Positions 37,203 to 52,295 of a stretch of 64,000 bases of DNA are shown piece by piece (position 1 is the first letter of the stretch; each line of letters begins with the position of its first letter). This DNA comes from Auanema rhodensis (Eukaryota > Nematoda > Chromadorea > Rhabditida > Rhabditidae), in the NCBI GenBank assembly GCA_964057225.1, contig OZ059898.1:3162001-3226000 (forward strand). Reading direction: 5' to 3'. Position numbers and translations under genes: made by a program. Under the pieces are notes generated by a model that saw nothing but the letters and a program-made list of their open reading frames with translations, had not been told where the DNA came from and searched no databases.

Positions 37203-38957
37203 AGTGCATTCGATCCGGATTTTTAAGCTGCGTCGATCTGTGTTATCAGATTTGCGCTAGCTTAAAAATGCACAGAGATATCAACTGATATAAGTTCACA
37301 CTTATATCCTCGATTTTCACCCTGAAGAAATAATTTTTTCGTTGAATAACATCGTCCATCGTCTTTGCCTTGAAAAAAGGAATCTAAAAACATCTACTTT
37401 TTGCTAAATTATTCTGAAATTTTTCGAAAAAATTTTTGTCAAAATGTTTTTGGAAGCAATGTTGAGTGTACATGGAAACTCAACATACACTAATGCATCA
37501 TTTTTCAAACGATCATAACTAATTTTTGTATCAAGCGTTTTTCAATGTAGTATAGTGCATTCGATGCGGATTTTTAAGCTGCGTCGATCTGTGTTATCAG
37601 ATTTGCGCTAGCTTAAAAATGCACCGAGATATCAACTGATACAAGTTCACACTTATATCTTCGATTTTCACCCTGAAGAAATAATTTTTTCGTTGAATAA
37701 CATTGTCCATCGTCTTTGCTTTGAAAGAAGGATTCTAAAAACATCTACTTTTTGCTAAATTATTTTGAAATTTTTCGAAAAAATTTTTGTCAAAATGTTT
37801 TTGGAAGCAATGTTGAGTGTACATGGAAACTCAACATACACTAATGCATCATTTTTCAAACGATCATAACTAATTTTTGTATCAAGCGTTTCTTAATGTT
37901 GTATAGTGCATTCGATCCGGATTTTTAAGCTGCGTCGATCTGTGTTATCAGATTTGCGCTAGCTTAAAAATGCACCGAGATATCAACTGATATAAGTTCA
38001 CACTTATATCCTCGATTTTCACCCTGAAGAAATAATTTTTTCGTTGAATAACATCGTCCATCGTCTTTGCCTTGAAAAAAGGAATCTAAAAACATCTACT
38101 TTTTGCTAAATTATTTTGAAATTTTTCGAAAAAATTTTTGTCAAAATGTTTTTGGAAGCAATGTTGAGTGTACATGGAAACTCAACATACACTAATGCAT
38201 CATTTTTCAAACGATCATAACTAATTTTTGTATCAAGCGTTTCTTAATGTTGTATAGTGCATTCGATCCGGATTTTTAAGCTGCGTCGATCTGTGTTATC
38301 AGATTTGCGCTAGCTTAAAAATGCACAGAGATATCAACTGATATAAGTTCACACTTATATCCTCGATTTTCACCCTGAAGAAATAATTTTTTCGTTGAAT
38401 AACATCGTCCATCGTCTTTGCCTTGAAAAAAGGAATCTAAAAACATCTACTTTTTGCTAAATTATTCTGAAATTTTTCGAAAAAATTTTTGTCAAAATGT
38501 TTTTGGAAGCAATGTTGAGTGTACATGGAAACTCAACATACACTAATGCATCATTTTTCAAACGATCATAACTAATTTTTGTATCAAGCGTTTTTCAATG
38601 TAGTATAGTGCATTCGATGCGGATTTTTAAGCTGCGTCGATCTGTGTTATCAGATTTGCGCTAGCTTAAAAATGCACCGAGATATCAACTGATACAAGTT
38701 CACACTTATATCTTCGATTTTCACCCTGAAGAAATAATTTTTTCGTTGAATAACATTGTCCATCGTCTTTGCTTTGAAAGAAGGATTCTAAAAACATCTA
38801 CTTTTTGCTAAATTATTTTGAAATTTTTCGAAAAAATTTTTGTCAAAATGTTTTTGGAAGCAATGTTGAGTGTACATGGAAACTCAACATACACTAATGC
38901 ATCATTTTTCAAACGATCATAACTAATTTTTGTATCAAGCGTTTCTTAATGTTGTAT
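37203..38957 (+). repeat. Locally duplicated pair marked by 'cacagag' and 'gaaagaagg'
   Basis: A type A monomer with the private 'gcacagag' (37203) followed by a type B monomer with the private 'gaaagaagg' (37554) recurs at 38256/38607, three monomers on, and again at 40713/41064. A fourth 'gcacagag' copy at 55455 is followed by a different monomer. Both markers together are a signature of recent spread of this pair within about 4 kb. Confidence 0.75.
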
Positions 38958-40010
38958 AGTGCATTCGATCCGGATTTTTAAGCTGCGTCGATCTGTGTTA
39001 TCAGATTTGCGCTAGCTTAAAAATGCACCGAGATATCAACTGATATAAGTTCACACTTATATCCTCGATTTTCACCCTGAAGAAATAATTTTTTCGTTGA
39101 ATAACATCGTCCATCGTCTTTGCCTTGAAAAAAGGAATCTAAAAACATCTACTTTCTGCTAAATTATTTTGAAATTTTTCGAAAAAATTTTTGTCAAAAT
39201 GTTTTTGGAAGCAATGTTGAGTGTACATGGAAACTCAACATACACTAATGCATCATTTTTCAAACGATCATAACTAATTTTTGTATTAAGCGTTTCTCAA
39301 TGTAGTAAAGTGCATTCGATGCGGATTTTTAAGCTGCGTCGATCTGTGTTATCAGATTTGCGCTAGCTTAAAAATGCACCGAGATATCAACTGATATAAG
39401 TTCACACTTATATCCTCGATTTTCACCCTGAAGAATTAATTTGTTCGTTGAATAACATTGTCTATCGTCTTTGCCTTGAGAAATGGAATCTAAAAACATC
39501 TACTTTTTGCTAAATTATTTTGAAATTTTTCGAAAAAATTTTTGTCAAAATGTTTTTGGAAGCAATGTTGAGTGTACATGGAAACTCAACATACACTAAT
39601 GCATCATTTTTCAAACGATCATAACTAATTTTTGTATTAAGCGTTTTTCAATGTAGTATAGTGCATTCGATGCGGATTTTTAAGCTGCGTCGATCTGTGT
39701 TATCAGATTTGCGCTAGCTTAAAAATGCACCGAGATATCAACTGATATAAGTTCACACTTATATCCTCGATTTTCACCCTGAAGAATCAATTTTTTCGTT
39801 GAATAACATTGTCTATCGTCTTTGCCTTGAAAAATGGAATCTAAAAACATCTACTTTTCGCTAAATTATTTTGAAATTTTTCGAAAAAATTTTTGTCAAA
39901 ATGTTTTTGGAAGCAATGTTGAGTGTACATGGAAACTCAACATACACTAATGCATCATTTTTCAAACGATCATAACTAATTTTTGTATCAAGCGTTTCTT
40001 AATGTTGTAT

Positions 40011-40361
40011 AGTGCATTCGATCCGGATTTTTAAGCTGCGTCGATCTGTGTTATCAGATTTGCGCTAGCTTAAAAATGCACCGAGATATCAACTGATATA
40101 AGTTCACACTTATATCCTCGATTTTCACCCTGAAGAATTAATTTGTTCGTTGAATAACATCGTCCATCGTCTTTGCCTTGAGAAATGGAATCTAAAAACA
40201 TCTACTTTTTGCTAAATTATTCTGAAATTTTTCGAAAAAATTTTTGTCAAAATGTTTTTGGAAGCAATGTTGAGTGTACATGGAAACTCAACATACACTA
40301 ATGCATCATTTTTCAAACGATCATAACTAATTTTTGTATTAAGCTTTTCTCAATGTAGTAT
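40011..40361 (+). repeat. Mosaic monomer with alternating A and D states (copy 115)
   Basis: Reading along the copy: gatccgg (A state), then 'gaattaatttgttcg' (D), then 'atcgtcc' (A), then 'gagaaatgg' and 'attctg' (D). At least three switches within about 170 bp point to short-tract gene conversion rather than a single crossover. Independent mutation at position 151 back to the A state is an alternative for one of the switches. Confidence 0.6.
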
Positions 40362-41414
40362 AGTGCATTCGATGCGGATTTTTAAGCTGCGTCGATCTGT
40401 GTTATCAGATTTGCGCTAGCTTAAAAATGCACCGAGATATCAACTGATATAAGTTCACACTTATATCCTCGATTTTCACCCTGAAGAATTAATTTTTTCG
40501 TTGAATAACATTGTCTATCGTCTTTGCCTTGAAAAATGGAATCTAAAAACATCTACTTTTTGCTAAATTATTCTGAAATTTTTCGAAAAAATTTTTGTCA
40601 AAATGTTTTTGGAAGCAATGTTGAGTGTACATGGAAACTCAACATACACTAATGCATCATTTTTCAAACGATCATAACTAATTTTTGTATCAAGCGTTTC
40701 TTAATGTTGTATAGTGCATTCGATCCGGATTTTTAAGCTGCGTCGATCTGTGTTATCAGATTTGCGCTAGCTTAAAAATGCACAGAGATATCAACTGATA
40801 TAAGTTCACACTTATATCCTCGATTTTCACCCTGAAGAAATAATTTTTTCGTTGAATAACATCGTCCATCGTCTTTGCCTTGAAAAAAGGAATCTAAAAA
40901 CATCTACTTTTTGCTAAATTATTCTGAAATTTTTCGAAAAAATTTTTGTCAAAATGTTTTTGGAAGCAATGTTGAGTGTACATGGAAACTCAACATACAC
41001 TAATGCATCATTTTTCAAACGATCATAACTAATTTTTGTATCAAGCGTTTTTCAATGTAGTATAGTGCATTCGATGCGGATTTTTAAGCTGCGTCGATCT
41101 GTGTTATCAGATTTGCGCTAGCTTAAAAATGCACCGAGATATCAACTGATACAAGTTCACACTTATATCTTCGATTTTCACCCTGAAGAAATAATTTTTT
41201 CGTTGAATAACATTGTCCATCGTCTTTGCTTTGAAAGAAGGATTCTAAAAACATCTACTTTTTGCTAAATTATTTTGAAATTTTTCGAAAAAATTTTTGT
41301 CAAAATGTTTTTGGAAGCAATGTTGAGTGTACATGGAAACTCAACATACACTAATGCATCATTTTTCAAACGATCATAACTAATTTTTGTATCAAGCGTT
41401 TCTTAATGTTGTAT

Positions 41415-44400
41415 AGTGCATTCGATCCGGATTTTTAAGCTGCGTCGATCTGTGTTATCAGATTTGCGCTAGCTTAAAAATGCACCGAGATATCAACTGA
41501 TATAAGTTCACACTTATATCCTCGATTTTCACCCTGAAGAAATAATTTTTTCGTTGAATAACATCGTCCATCGTCTTTGCCTTGAAAAAAGGAATCTAAA
41601 AACATCTACTTTTTGCTAAATTATTTTGAAATTTTTCGAAAAAATTTTTGTCAAAATGTTTTTGGAAGCAATGTTGAGTGTACATGGAAACTCAACATAC
41701 ACTAATGCATCATTTTTCAAACGATCATAACTAATTTTTGTATTAAGCTTTTCTCAATGTAGTATAGTGCATTCGATGCGGATTTTTAAGCTGCGTCGAT
41801 CTGTGTTATCAGATTTGCGCTAGCTTAAAAATGCACCGAGATATCAACTGATATAAGTTCACACTTATATCCTCGATTTTCACCCTGAAGAATTAATTTT
41901 TTCGTTGAATAACATTGTCTATCGTCTTTGCCTTGAAAAATGGAATCTAAAAACATCTACTTTTTGCTAAATTATTTTGAAATTTTTCGAAAAAATTTTT
42001 GTCAAAATGTTTTTGGAAGCAATGTTGAGTGTACATGGAAACTCAACATACACTAATGCATCATTTTTCAAACGATCATAACTAATTTTTGTATCAAGCG
42101 TTTTTCAATGTAGTATAGTGCATTCGATGCGGATTTTTAAGCTGCGTCGATCTGTGTTATCAGATTTGCGCTAGCTTAAAAATGCACCGAGATATCAACT
42201 GATACAAGTTCACACTTATATCCTCGATTTTCACCCTGAAGAATTAATTTTCTCGTTGAATAACATTGTCCATCGTCTTTGCCTTGAAAAAAGGAATCTA
42301 AAAACATCTACTTTTTGCTAAATTATTTTGAAATTTTCCGAAAAAATTTTTGTCAAAATGTTTTTGGAAGCAATGTTGAGTGTACATGGAAACTCAACAT
42401 ACACTAATGCATCATTTTTCAAACGATCATAACTAATTTTTGTATCAAGCGTTTTTCAATGTAGTATAGTGCATTCGATGCGGATTTTTAAGCTGCGTCG
42501 ATCTGTGTTATCAGATTTGCGCTAGCTTAAAAATGCACCGAGATATCAACTGATACAAGTTCACACTTATATCTTCGATTTTCACCCTGAAGAAATAATT
42601 TTTTCGTTGAATAACATTGTCCATCGTCTTTGCTTTGAAAAAAGGATTCTAAAAACATCTACTTTTTGCTAAATTATTTTGAAATTTTTCGAAAAAATTT
42701 TTGTCAAAATGTTTTTGGAAGCAATGTTGAGTGTACATGGAAACTCAACATACACTAATGCATCATTTTTCAAACGATCATAACTAATTTTTGTATCAAG
42801 CGTTTCTTAATGTTGTATAGTGCATTCGATCCGGATTTTTAAGCTGCGTCGATCTGTGTTATCAGATTTGCGCTAGCTTAAAAATGCACCGAGATATCAA
42901 CTGATATAAGTTCACACTTATATCCTCGATTTTCACCCTGAAGAAATAATTTTTTCGTTGAATAACATCGTCCATCGTCTTTGCCTTGAAAAAAGGAATC
43001 TAAAAACATCTACTTTTTGCTAAATTATTTTGAAATTTTTCGAAAAAATTTTTGTCAAAATGTTTTTGGAAGCAATGTTGAGTGTACATGGAAACTCAAC
43101 ATACACTAATGCATCATTTTTCAAACGATCATAACTAATTTTTGTATTAAGCTTTTCTCAATGTAGTATAGTGCATTCGATGCGGATTTTTAAGCTGCGT
43201 CGATCTGTGTTATCAGATTTGCGCTAGCTTAAAAATGCACCGAGATATCAACTGATATAAGTTCACACTTATATCCTCGATTTTCACCCTGAAGAATTAA
43301 TTTTTTCGTTGAATAACATTGTCTATCGTCTTTGCCTTGAAAAATCGAATCTAAAAACATCTACTTTTCGCTAAATTATTTTGAAATTTTTCGAAAAAAT
43401 TTTTGTCAAAATGTTTTTGGAAGCAATGTTGAGTGTACATGGAAACTCAACATACACTAATGCATCATTTTTCAAACGATCATAACTAATTTTTGTATCA
43501 AGCGTTTTTCAATGTAGTATAGTGCATTCGATCCGGATTTTTAAGCTGCGTCGATCTTTGTTATCAGATTTGCGCTAGCTTAAAAATGCACCGAGATATC
43601 AACTGATATAAGTTCACACTTATATCCTCGATTTTCACCCTGAAGAAATAATTTTTTCGTTGAATAACATCGTCCATCGTCTTTGCCTTGAAAAAAGGAA
43701 TCTAAAAACATCTACTTTTTGCTAAATTATTCTGAAATTTTTCGAAAAAATTTTTGTCAAAATGTTTTTGGAAGCAATGTTGAGTGTACATGGAAACTCA
43801 ACATACACTAATGCATCATTTTTCAAACGATCATAACTAATTTTTGTATCAAGCGTTTCTTAATGTTGTATAGTGCATTCGATCCGGATTTTTAAGCTGC
43901 GTCGATCTGTGTTATCAGATTTGCGCTAGCTTAAAAATGCACCGAGATATCAACTGATATAAGTTCACACTTATATCCTCGATTTTCACCCTGAAGAAAT
44001 AATTTTTTCGTTGAATAACATCGTCCATCGTCTTTGCCTTGAAAAAAGGAATCTAAAAACATCTACTTTTTGCTAAATTATTTTGAAATTTTTCGAAAAA
44101 ATTTTTGTCAAAATGTTTTTGGAAGCAATGTTGAGTGTACATGGAAACTCAACATACACTAATGCATCATTTTTCAAACGATCATAACTAATTTTTGTAT
44201 TAAGCTTTTCTCAATGTAGTATAGTGCATTCGATGCGGATTTTTAAGCTGCGTCGATCTGTGTTATCAGATTTGCGCTAGCTTAAAAATGCACCGAGATA
44301 TCAACTGATATAAGTTCACACTTATATCCTCGATTTTCACCCTGAAGAATTAATTTTTTCGTTGAATAACATTGTCTATCGTCTTTGCCTTGAAAAATGG

Positions 44401-46328
44401 AATCTAAAAACATCTACTTTTTGCTAAATTATTTTGAAATTTTTCGAAAAAATTTTTGTCAAAATGTTTTTGGAAGCAATGTTGAGTGTACATGGAAACT
44501 CAACATACACTAATGCATCATTTTTCAAACGATCATAACTAATTTTTGTATCAAGCGTTTTTCAATGTAGTATAGTGCATTCGATGCGGATTTTTAAGCT
44601 GCGTCGATCTGTGTTATCAGATTTGCGCTAGCTTAAAAATGCACCGAGATATCAACTGATACAAGTTCACACTTATATCCTCGATTTTCACCCTGAAGAA
44701 TTAATTTTCTCGTTGAATAACATTGTCCATCGTCTTTGCCTTGAAAAAAGGAATCTAAAAACATCTACTTTTTGCTAAATTATTTTGAAATTTTCCGAAA
44801 AAATTTTTGTCAAAATGTTTTTGGAAGCAATGTTGAGTGTACATGGAAACTCAACATACACTAATGCATCATTTTTCAAACGATCATAACTAATTTTTGT
44901 ATCAAGCGTTTTTCAATGTAGTATAGTGCATTCGATGCGGATTTTTAAGCTGCGTCGATCTGTGTTATCAGATTTGCGCTAGCTTAAAAATGCACCGAGA
45001 TATCAACTGATACAAGTTCACACTTATATCTTCGATTTTCACCCTGAAGAAATAATTTTTTCGTTGAATAACATTGTCCATCGTCTTTGCTTTGAAAAAA
45101 GGATTCTAAAAACATCTACTTTTTGCTAAATTATTTTGAAATTTTTCGAAAAAATTTTTGTCAAAATGTTTTTGGAAGCAATGTTGAGTGTACATGGAAA
45201 CTCAACATACACTAATGCATCATTTTTCAAACGATCATAACTAATTTTTGTATCAAGCGTTTCTTAATGTTGTATAGTGCATTCGATCCGGATTTTTAAG
45301 CTGCGTCGATCTGTGTTATCAGATTTGCGCTAGCTTAAAAATGCACCGAGATATCAACTGATATAAGTTCACACTTATATCCTCGATTTTCACCCTGAAG
45401 AAATAATTTTTTCGTTGAATAACATCGTCCATCGTCTTTGCCTTGAAAAAAGGAATCTAAAAACATCTACTTTTTGCTAAATTATTTTGAAATTTTTCGA
45501 AAAAATTTTTGTCAAAATGTTTTTGGAAGCAATGTTGAGTGTACATGGAAACTCAACATACACTAATGCATCATTTTTCAAACGATCATAACTAATTTTT
45601 GTATTAAGCTTTTCTCAATGTAGTATAGTGCATTCGATGCGGATTTTTAAGCTGCGTCGATCTGTGTTATCAGATTTGCGCTAGCTTAAAAATGCACCGA
45701 GATATCAACTGATATAAGTTCACACTTATATCCTCGATTTTCACCCTGAAGAATTAATTTTTTCGTTGAATAACATTGTCTATCGTCTTTGCCTTGAAAA
45801 ATCGAATCTAAAAACATCTACTTTTCGCTAAATTATTTTGAAATTTTTCGAAAAAATTTTTGTCAAAATGTTTTTGGAAGCAATGTTGAGTGTACATGGA
45901 AACTCAACATACACTAATGCATCATTTTTCAAACGATCATAACTAATTTTTGTATCAAGCGTTTTTCAATGTAGTATAGTGCATTCGATCCGGATTTTTA
46001 AGCTGCGTCGATCTTTGTTATCAGATTTGCGCTAGCTTAAAAATGCACCGAGATATCAACTGATATAAGTTCACACTTATATCCTCGATTTTCACCCTGA
46101 AGAAATAATTTTTTCGTTGAATAACATCGTCCATCGTCTTTGCCTTGAAAAAAGGAATCTAAAAACATCTACTTTTTGCTAAATTATTCTGAAATTTTTC
46201 GAAAAAATTTTTGTCAAAATGTTTTTGGAAGCAATGTTGAGTGTACATGGAAACTCAACATACACTAATGCATCATTTTTCAAACGATCATAACTAATTT
46301 TTGTATCAAGCGTTTCTTAATGTTGTAT
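41415..46328 (+). repeat. Two 7-monomer higher-order repeats (2457 bp each)
   Basis: Copies 119-125 (41415-43871) and 126-132 (43872-46328) have the same seven-member order. They are: A with 'ttaagctttt' tail; C; a 'gatacaag' copy with 'tttctcg' and 'tttccg'; B; A with 'ttaagctttt' tail; a 'tgtctatcg' copy with 'gaaaaatcgaatc' and 'tttcgct'; and A with the private 'gatctttg' and 'attctg'. I found no difference at any diagnostic site. This is the cleanest higher-order repeat in the window. Near identity over 2.4 kb means either a very recent duplication or an assembly artefact. Confidence 0.8.
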
Positions 46329-47381
46329 AGTGCATTCGATCCGGATTTTTAAGCTGCGTCGATCTGTGTTATCAGATTTGCGCTAGCTTAAAAATGCACC
46401 GAGATATCAACTGATATAAGTTCACACTTATATCCTCGATTTTCACCCTGAAGAAATAATTTTTTCGTTGAATAACATCGTCCATCGTCTTTGCCTTGAA
46501 AAAAGGAATCTAAAAACATCTACTTTTTGCTAAATTATTTTGAAATTTTTCGAAAAAATTTTTGTCAAAATGTTTTTGGAAGCAATGTTGAGTGTACATG
46601 GAAACTCAACATACACTAATGCATCATTTTTCAAACGATCATAACTAATTTTTGTATCAAGCGTTTTTCAATGTAGTATAGTGCATTCGATGCGGATTTT
46701 TAAGCTGCGTCGATCTGTGTTATCAGATTTGCGCTAGCTTAAAAATGCACCGAGATATCAACTGATACAAGTTCACACTTATATCTTCGATTTTCACCCT
46801 GAAGAAATAATTTTTTCGTTGAATAACATTGTCCATCGTCTTTGCTTTGAAAAAAGGATTCTAAAAACATCTACTTTTTGCTAAATTATTTTGAAATTTT
46901 TCGAAAAAATTTTTGTCAAAATGTTTTTGGAAGCAATGTTGAGTGTACATGGAAACTCAACATACACTAATGCATCATTTTTCAAACGATCATAACTAAT
47001 TTTTGTATCAAGCGTTTCTTAATGTTGTATAGTGCATTCGATCCGGATTTTTAAGCTGCGTCGATCTGTGTTATCAGATTTGCGCTAGCTTAAAAATGCA
47101 CCGAGATATCAACTGATATAAGTTCACACTTATATCCTCGATTTTCACCCTGAAGAAATAATTTTTTCGTTGAATAACATCGTCCATCGTCTTTGCCTTG
47201 AAAAAAGGAATCTAAAAACATCTACTTTCTGCTAAATTATTTTGAAATTTTTCGAAAAAATTTTTGTCAAAATGTTTTTGGAAGCAATGTTGAGTGTACA
47301 TGGAAACTCAACATACACTAATGCATCATTTTTCAAACGATCATAACTAATTTTTGTATCAAGCGTTTTTCAATGTAGTAT

Positions 47382-50300
47382 AGTGCATTCGATGCGGATT
47401 TTTAAGCTGCGTCGATCTGTGTTATCAGATTTGCGCTAGCTTAAAAATGCACCGAGATATCAACTGATACAAGTTCACACTTATATCTTCGATTTTCACC
47501 CTGAAGAAATAATTTTTTCGTTGAATAACATTGTCCATCGTCTTTGCTTTGAAAAAAGGATTCTAAAAACATCTACTTTTTGCTAAATTATTTTGAAATT
47601 TTTCGAAAAAATTTTTGTCAAAATGTTTTTGGAAGCAATGTTGAGTGTACATGGAAACTCAACATACACTAATGCATCATTTTTCAAACGATCATAACTA
47701 ATTTTTGTATCAAGCGTTTCTTAATGTTGTATAGTGCATTCGATCCGGATTTTTAAGCTGCGTCGATCTGTGTTATCAGATTTGCGCTAGCTTAAAAATG
47801 CACCGAGATATCAACTGATATAAGTTCACACTTATATCCTCGATTTTCACCCTGAAGAAATAATTTTTTCGTTGAATAACATCGTCCATCGTCTTTGCCT
47901 TGAAAAAAGGAATCTAAAAACATCTACTTTTTGCTAAATTATTCTGAAATTTTTCGAAAAAATTTTTGTCAAAATGTTTTTGGAAGCAATGTTGAGTGTA
48001 CATGGAAACTCAACATACACTAATGCATCATTTTTCAAACGATCATAACTAATTTTTGTATCAAGCGTTTCTTAATGTTGTATAGTGCATTCGATCCGGA
48101 TTTTTAAGCTGCGTCGATCTGTGTTATCAGATTTGCGCTAGCTTAAAAATGCACCGAGATATCAACTGATATAAGTTCACACTTATATCCTCGATTTTCA
48201 CCCTGAAGAAATAATTTTTTCGTTGAATAACATCGTCCATCGTCTTTGCCTTGAAAAAAGGAATCTAAAAACATCTACTTTTTGCTAAATTATTTTGAAA
48301 TTTTTCGAAAAAATTTTTGTCAAAATGTTTTTGGAAGCAATGTTGAGTGTACATGGAAACTCAACATACACTAATGCATCATTTTTCAAACGATCATAAC
48401 TAATTTTTGTATCAAGCGTTTTTCAATGTAGTATAGTGCATTCGATGCGGATTTTTAAGCTGCGTCGATCTGTGTTATCAGATTTGCGCTAGCTTAAAAA
48501 TGCACCGAGATATCAACTGATACAAGTTCACACTTATATCTTCGATTTTCACCCTGAAGAAATAATTTTTTCGTTGAATAACATTGTCCATCGTCTTTGC
48601 TTTGAAAAAAGGATTCTAAAAACATCTACTTTTTGCTAAATTATTTTGAAATTTTTCGAAAAAATTTTTGTCAAAATGTTTTTGGAAGCAATGTTGAGTG
48701 TACATGGAAACTCAACATACACTAATGCATCATTTTTCAAACGATCATAACTAATTTTTGTATCAAGCGTTTCTTAATGTTGTATAGTGCATTCGATCCG
48801 GATTTTTAAGCTGCGTCGATCTGTGTTATCAGATTTGCGCTAGCTTAAAAATGCACCGAGATATCAACTGATATAAGTTCACACTTATATCCTCGATTTT
48901 CACCCTGAAGAAATAATTTTTTCGTTGAATAACATCGTCCATCGTCTTTGCCTTGAAAAAAGGAATCTAAAAACATCTACTTTCTGCTAAATTATTTTGA
49001 AATTTTTCGAAAAAATTTTTGTCAAAATGTTTTTGGAAGCAATGTTGAGTGTACATGGAAACTCAACATACACTAATGCATCATTTTTCAAACGATCATA
49101 ACTAATTTTTGTATTAAGCGTTTCTCAATGTAGTAAAGTGCATTCGATGCGGATTTTTAAGCTGCGTCGATCTGTGTTATCAGATTTGCGCTAGCTTAAA
49201 AATGCACCGAGATATCAACTGATATAAGTTCACACTTATATCCTCGATTTTCACCCTGAAGAATTAATTTGTTCGTTGAATAACATTGTCTATCGTCTTT
49301 GCCTTGAGAAATGGAATCTAAAAACATCTACTTTTTGCTAAATTATTTTGAAATTTTTCGAAAAAATTTTTGTCAAAATGTTTTTGGAAGCAATGTTGAG
49401 TGTACATGGAAACTCAACATACACTAATGCATCATTTTTCAAACGATCATAACTAATTTTTGTATCAAGCGTTTCTTAATGTTGTATAGTGCATTCGATC
49501 CGGATTTTTAAGCTGCGTCGATCTGTGTTATCAGATTTGCGCTAGCTTAAAAATGCACCGAGATATCAACTGATATAAGTTCACACTTATATCCTCGATT
49601 TTCACCCTGAAGAAATAATTTTTTCGTTGAATAACATCGTCCATCGTCTTTGCCTTGAAAAAAGGAATCTAAAAACATCTACTTTCTGCTAAATTATTTT
49701 GAAATTTTTCGAAAAAATTTTTGTCAAAATGTTTTTGGAAGCAATGTTGAGTGTACATGGAAACTCAACATACACTAATGCATCATTTTTCAAACGATCA
49801 TAACTAATTTTTGTATCAAGCGTTTTTCAATGTAGTATAGTGCATTCGATGCGGATTTTTAAGCTGCGTCGATCTGTGTTATCAGATTTGCGCTAGCTTA
49901 AAAATGCACCGAGATATCAACTGATACAAGTTCACACTTATATCTTCGATTTTCACCCTGAAGAAATAATTTTTTCGTTGAATAACATTGTCCATCGTCT
50001 TTGCTTTGAAAAAAGGATTCTAAAAACATCTACTTTTTGCTAAATTATTTTGAAATTTTTCGAAAAAATTTTTGTCAAAATGTTTTTGGAAGCAATGTTG
50101 AGTGTACATGGAAACTCAACATACACTAATGCATCATTTTTCAAACGATCATAACTAATTTTTGTATCAAGCGTTTCTTAATGTTGTATAGTGCATTCGA
50201 TCCGGATTTTTAAGCTGCGTCGATCTGTGTTATCAGATTTGCGCTAGCTTAAAAATGCACCGAGATATCAACTGATATAAGTTCACACTTATATCCTCGA

Positions 50301-52295
50301 TTTTCACCCTGAAGAAATAATTTTTTCGTTGAATAACATCGTCCATCGTCTTTGCCTTGAAAAAAGGAATCTAAAAACATCTACTTTTTGCTAAATTATT
50401 CTGAAATTTTTCGAAAAAATTTTTGTCAAAATGTTTTTGGAAGCAATGTTGAGTGTACATGGAAACTCAACATACACTAATGCATCATTTTTCAAACGAT
50501 CATAACTAATTTTTGTATCAAGCGTTTCTTAATGTTGTATAGTGCATTCGATCCGGATTTTTAAGCTGCGTCGATCTGTGTTATCAGATTTGCGCTAGCT
50601 TAAAAATGCACCGAGATATCAACTGATATAAGTTCACACTTATATCCTCGATTTTCACCCTGAAGAAATAATTTTTTCGTTGAATAACATCGTCCATCGT
50701 CTTTGCCTTGAAAAAAGGAATCTAAAAACATCTACTTTTTGCTAAATTATTTTGAAATTTTTCGAAAAAATTTTTGTCAAAATGTTTTTGGAAGCAATGT
50801 TGAGTGTACATGGAAACTCAACATACACTAATGCATCATTTTTCAAACGATCATAACTAATTTTTGTATCAAGCGTTTTTCAATGTAGTATAGTGCATTC
50901 GATGCGGATTTTTAAGCTGCGTCGATCTGTGTTATCAGATTTGCGCTAGCTTAAAAATGCACCGAGATATCAACTGATACAAGTTCACACTTATATCTTC
51001 GATTTTCACCCTGAAGAAATAATTTTTTCGTTGAATAACATTGTCCATCGTCTTTGCTTTGAAAAAAGGATTCTAAAAACATCTACTTTTTGCTAAATTA
51101 TTTTGAAATTTTTCGAAAAAATTTTTGTCAAAATGTTTTTGGAAGCAATGTTGAGTGTACATGGAAACTCAACATACACTAATGCATCATTTTTCAAACG
51201 ATCATAACTAATTTTTGTATCAAGCGTTTCTTAATGTTGTATAGTGCATTCGATCCGGATTTTTAAGCTGCGTCGATCTGTGTTATCAGATTTGCGCTAG
51301 CTTAAAAATGCACCGAGATATCAACTGATATAAGTTCACACTTATATCCTCGATTTTCACCCTGAAGAAATAATTTTTTCGTTGAATAACATCGTCCATC
51401 GTCTTTGCCTTGAAAAAAGGAATCTAAAAACATCTACTTTCTGCTAAATTATTTTGAAATTTTTCGAAAAAATTTTTGTCAAAATGTTTTTGGAAGCAAT
51501 GTTGAGTGTACATGGAAACTCAACATACACTAATGCATCATTTTTCAAACGATCATAACTAATTTTTGTATTAAGCGTTTCTCAATGTAGTAAAGTGCAT
51601 TCGATGCGGATTTTTAAGCTGCGTCGATCTGTGTTATCAGATTTGCGCTAGCTTAAAAATGCACCGAGATATCAACTGATATAAGTTCACACTTATATCC
51701 TCGATTTTCACCCTGAAGAATTAATTTGTTCGTTGAATAACATTGTCTATCGTCTTTGCCTTGAGAAATGGAATCTAAAAACATCTACTTTTTGCTAAAT
51801 TATTCTGAAATTTTTCGAAAAAATTTTTGTCAAAATGTTTTTGGAAGCAATGTTGAGTGTACATGGAAACTCAACATACACTAATGCATCATTTTTCAAA
51901 CGATCATAACTAATTTTTGTATTAAGCGTTTTTCAATGTAGTATAGTGCATTCGATGCGGATTTTTAAGCTGCGTCGATCTGTGTTATCAGATTTGCGCT
52001 AGCTTAAAAATGCACCGAGATATCAACTGATATAAGTTCACACTTATATCCTCGATTTTCACCCTGAAGAATCAATTTTTTCGTTGAATAACATTGTCTA
52101 TCGTCTTTGCCTTGAAAAATGGAATCTAAAAACATCTACTTTTTGCTAAATTATTTTGAAATTTTCCGAAAAAATTTTTGTCAAAATGTTTTTGGAAGCA
52201 ATGTTGAGTGTACATGGAAACTCAACATACACTAATGCATCATTTTTCAAACGATCATAACTAATTTTTGTATCAAGCGTTTTTCAATGTAGTAT
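47382..52295 (+). repeat. Second pair of 7-monomer higher-order repeats
   Basis: Copies 136-142 (47382-49838) and 143-149 (49839-52295) begin with the same five types: B; A with 'attctg'; A with the tcaagcgttttt tail; B; and A with 'tttctgct' and 'tagtaaag' tail. The sixth is D in both but differs at 'attctg' and in its tail. The seventh differs: a gatccgg A copy against a 'gaatcaatt' C-like copy. The unit is again 2457 bp, with the last two members partly replaced. Confidence 0.7.
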
